Origin: Opisthorchis felineus
Taxonomy: Eukaryota; Platyhelminthes; Trematoda; Opisthorchiida; Opisthorchiidae
Assembly (NCBI GenBank): GCA_004794785.1
Contig: SJOL01001702.1
Span: 7,842-71,841, forward strand
DNA: 64,000 bases
Direction of reading: 5' to 3'
Positions 61,776 through 64,000 of this stretch are shown piece after piece. The stretch's first letter is position 1. Every line of letters begins with the position of its first letter. A program made the translations under genes and the position numbers. The notes under the pieces are model-generated. The model searched no databases, was not told the origin of the DNA, and saw nothing but the letters and a program-made list of their open reading frames with translations.

Positions 61776-64000
61776 TTCCGTACTATGTATGTATTTGTCT
61801 TTATACAATAAGCGTGAGCAGTCATTGTTTTTCATAGAGAAGTTGTCTCTAAATGGTTTATTATTGCGAGTGTGTTTCTGGTGAAGTAACCACTTTGTCC
61901 TAATGTCCACTCCTAAGCCATGTCTCTGTGTTCCGCGAAACAACCATAAAACTAGCAGCTCTAAGACTTAATAATAGCGAATCCGATTGTTATCAAGTAA
62001 CAATGTGATATTAGTGAGAACACTTCCTCATTCACTCTTAGCCAGCCAAAAAGTTGGCAAAATTCACGAATAGGGATCACCGTTCGCGGCTGAATTCCAC
62101 AGGATTCTGCAGGTACTTTCCGGTTTTAGTATTGTTACTACTGAGAGAAGTGTCGGGAACTCGATATTTTACTAGACAGGTGCGAAAGTGCTTGAGATCC
62201 ATTCAGGTTCAAGTTGCCTCCTAACCAAAAGTAAACATAGCTATTTAATACAAGGAAAGGGTGCAAAATAAAGCATTCCGTCATAATTTGAAACAATCGA
62301 TAGCATTCAGATATGCTAATTCTGATTAGAAAGATTCACTTTTGTTCTTGGCCGAAATCGATTGGCTATCAGTTAAATGTCTAATATAGATAAGCACAAC
62401 GGACAGCGGGTTATAGAATGTGTCATAATCCTATGGAATTTGGTGAGTTATTCAGGTATAAATCAGATTATTACCCCCAGTGAAAAGTAACAAAGTTATA
62501 CGTGAGAACGAAAACAGGAAATGGCGCGCCTGAAATGACATTGTGCCTTTTTTCGCCTAATTTATGCCCTCAAAATCATTTAAATTCTGACGACTCTAAC
62601 AATTCACAGGAATAATTGTTCAACTGTTGACATTATTTTAGCGGACAAAGTATTCCTTAGGAAGCTAAACACCAATAAAAAATTCAGCTGGGCTACAAAA
62701 TACGGCAAAAATGTGCCGAAGCTTACACAAGCCAGTTAGCTCAAAATTGACTGTGCAGAATAAACTCATCTTAAATGTCATATTTGGGTGTCTATCCAAG
62801 TGTGTAGTTGGAGAGATAATTAGCGGTCCCATAAGCTTAGTACTTGAAGCCTTACAGTCACTTTGGTGTGAAGAACATGGTCAAATAAGTTGCGAGGATC
62901 CAACAAGAGTTTCGGCTTTAGGCTTTAAAGTAACCTCGGGATGGTGCACCGCGTCTATGGGGGTACTACTTTGTGAAGGACACCACCGGCATAGATATAT
63001 TTTTTCATAAGGTAAAGAGTTCTGTTGGAACAACAACAAAGACCTGATTCGAGGGCGGAAAATTCTCCGAATTACTGGTTTACTGCAGTGAATTTGAGTA
63101 GAAAAGTTGATTTTCACATAGTAGTGCATACTTGAGGGAAAATGAGGTTAGTGACTAGCCCTACTAAATGGGTAGGCAGCACAAAACCACCACCACATCC
63201 TAACCTTTTTAGGAAGTCGGAATGTATCAGTGCCTGGGATTCGCGGGATTCCCAAGATCCGGAGTCGGATCAGATTTACTCTCAATTCGACAAAGCATTC
63301 TGCGACATGCTGCAACTCTGAGCCGCATAGAATGCCATGCTACTGGCTTGAAGTTCAAAAAAGTTTCCCGAGTCAAAGGAAACGAATTTCCCCAAAACAG
63401 CCTACTGCTTTGATCGGTCATCCAGGTGTTCTTTCTCAACTAGTATCCCCGTGATCTGGATTCACCTTGTGTAGACGTATTTGCGCGACACTTTCAAAGT
63501 GATCTACCAGCGACCCTTGAGGACGAGGAAAGTTGGTGCAATTACTCCGTCACTCTGCAAAGCGGTCGTGAATACCAATCAATAGGAGTCCTTCGCAGGA
63601 TGACTGATGAATCAACGAACATCTGGTAACGTTCTCGTAAGGTAAACAGCAGCTGACTCGCATGAACTTTTAAGTGCTTATGACCAGGTAAATAAGGCCA
63701 TAGTTCTCCATGTATGTACATATTATACATAGCGGTTTGCACGTTATCATCGAAAGAGATCCTACGCATTGGTGATATATTGATATTTTCAAACTCTCTG
63801 CTAGCGCTCTTCTATCAAACTAGAAGCAATCCTAATGCACGAGCACTCAACTTGGCGACGAAAACCATTTGCTCTGATTATGAAAAGCAATAAACTACCA
63901 AACAGTATTGTTGTCATCCCCGACGAATAGCAGATGACTGTGATCAGTGGTCATTCGTATCCTGGATAACTTTTCAATGGCAAAGGCATTCCTGGAAAGT
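61776..64000. other. Unrecognised sequence to the window end
   Basis: No gene or repeat is recognised. Overlapping frames on both strands at 62.7-63.1 and 63.2-63.45 kb show no domain. Confidence 0.35.

Noticed and set aside
1..64000. CRISPR arrays, operons, ribosome binding sites or other bacterial features
   Set aside because: The window has spliced genes, SINEs and LINEs; no regularly spaced repeats or bacterial gene arrangement is present.

Overview
The window is eukaryotic DNA that is mostly transposable-element debris, with two recognisable host genes. The best guess is a flatworm (Platyhelminthes), probably a tapeworm. The reasons are a 40-bp intron, the mix of RTE, CR1-like and R2-type LINEs with Penelope-like elements (PLEs), tRNA-derived SINEs, and a hammerhead ribozyme of the type known from PLEs and retrozymes. 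The taxon is an inference. No bacterial gene, operon or CRISPR array is present.

Left part, 1-28.5 kb: almost entirely old LINEs on the + strand. It holds a dispersed-repeat tail (1-220), an R2-type LINE 3' end with zinc knuckle and restriction-like endonuclease (221-1132), a CR1-like RT remnant (5.75-7.4 kb), a CR1-like copy with ORF1, endonuclease and partial RT (9.85-12.66 kb), a second and more decayed CR1-like copy (21.2-24.5 kb), and a near full-length decayed RTE (25.3-28.5 kb). A 750-bp repeat occurs at 8.74 and 17.69 kb. Several intervals of 1-5 kb hold nothing I recognise.

Middle part, 29.7-43.1 kb: two head-to-head tRNA-derived SINEs sit just upstream of a complete two-exon nocturnin-like gene (30400-31495, +). 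Then come RTE and PLE fragments in both orientations. A C1q-domain gene lies on the - strand: exon 43094-42841 joins in phase to the terminal exon 36590-36351 across a 6.25-kb intron. That intron contains a 1.25-kb near-identical copy of the RTE 5' part, a hammerhead ribozyme inside a short direct-repeat unit, a SINE, AT microsatellites and a decayed PLE.

Right part, 43-64 kb: mostly unrecognised sequence with two candidate orphan exons near 51 kb, a 56-N gap inside a TA microsatellite, RTE remnants (minus at 52.5 and 54.4-56.2 kb; plus at 60.4-61.8 kb), and a 58-bp RTE 3' end flanked by an apparent target-site duplication.

The host genes do not form a pathway. Nocturnin is an intracellular EEP-family phosphatase or nuclease, and the C1q protein is probably a secreted or surface trimer. 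The most interesting items are the hammerhead/retrozyme unit, the CR1-like copy interrupted only by transition-type stop codons, and the RTE duplicate with a perfectly identical 400-bp end.
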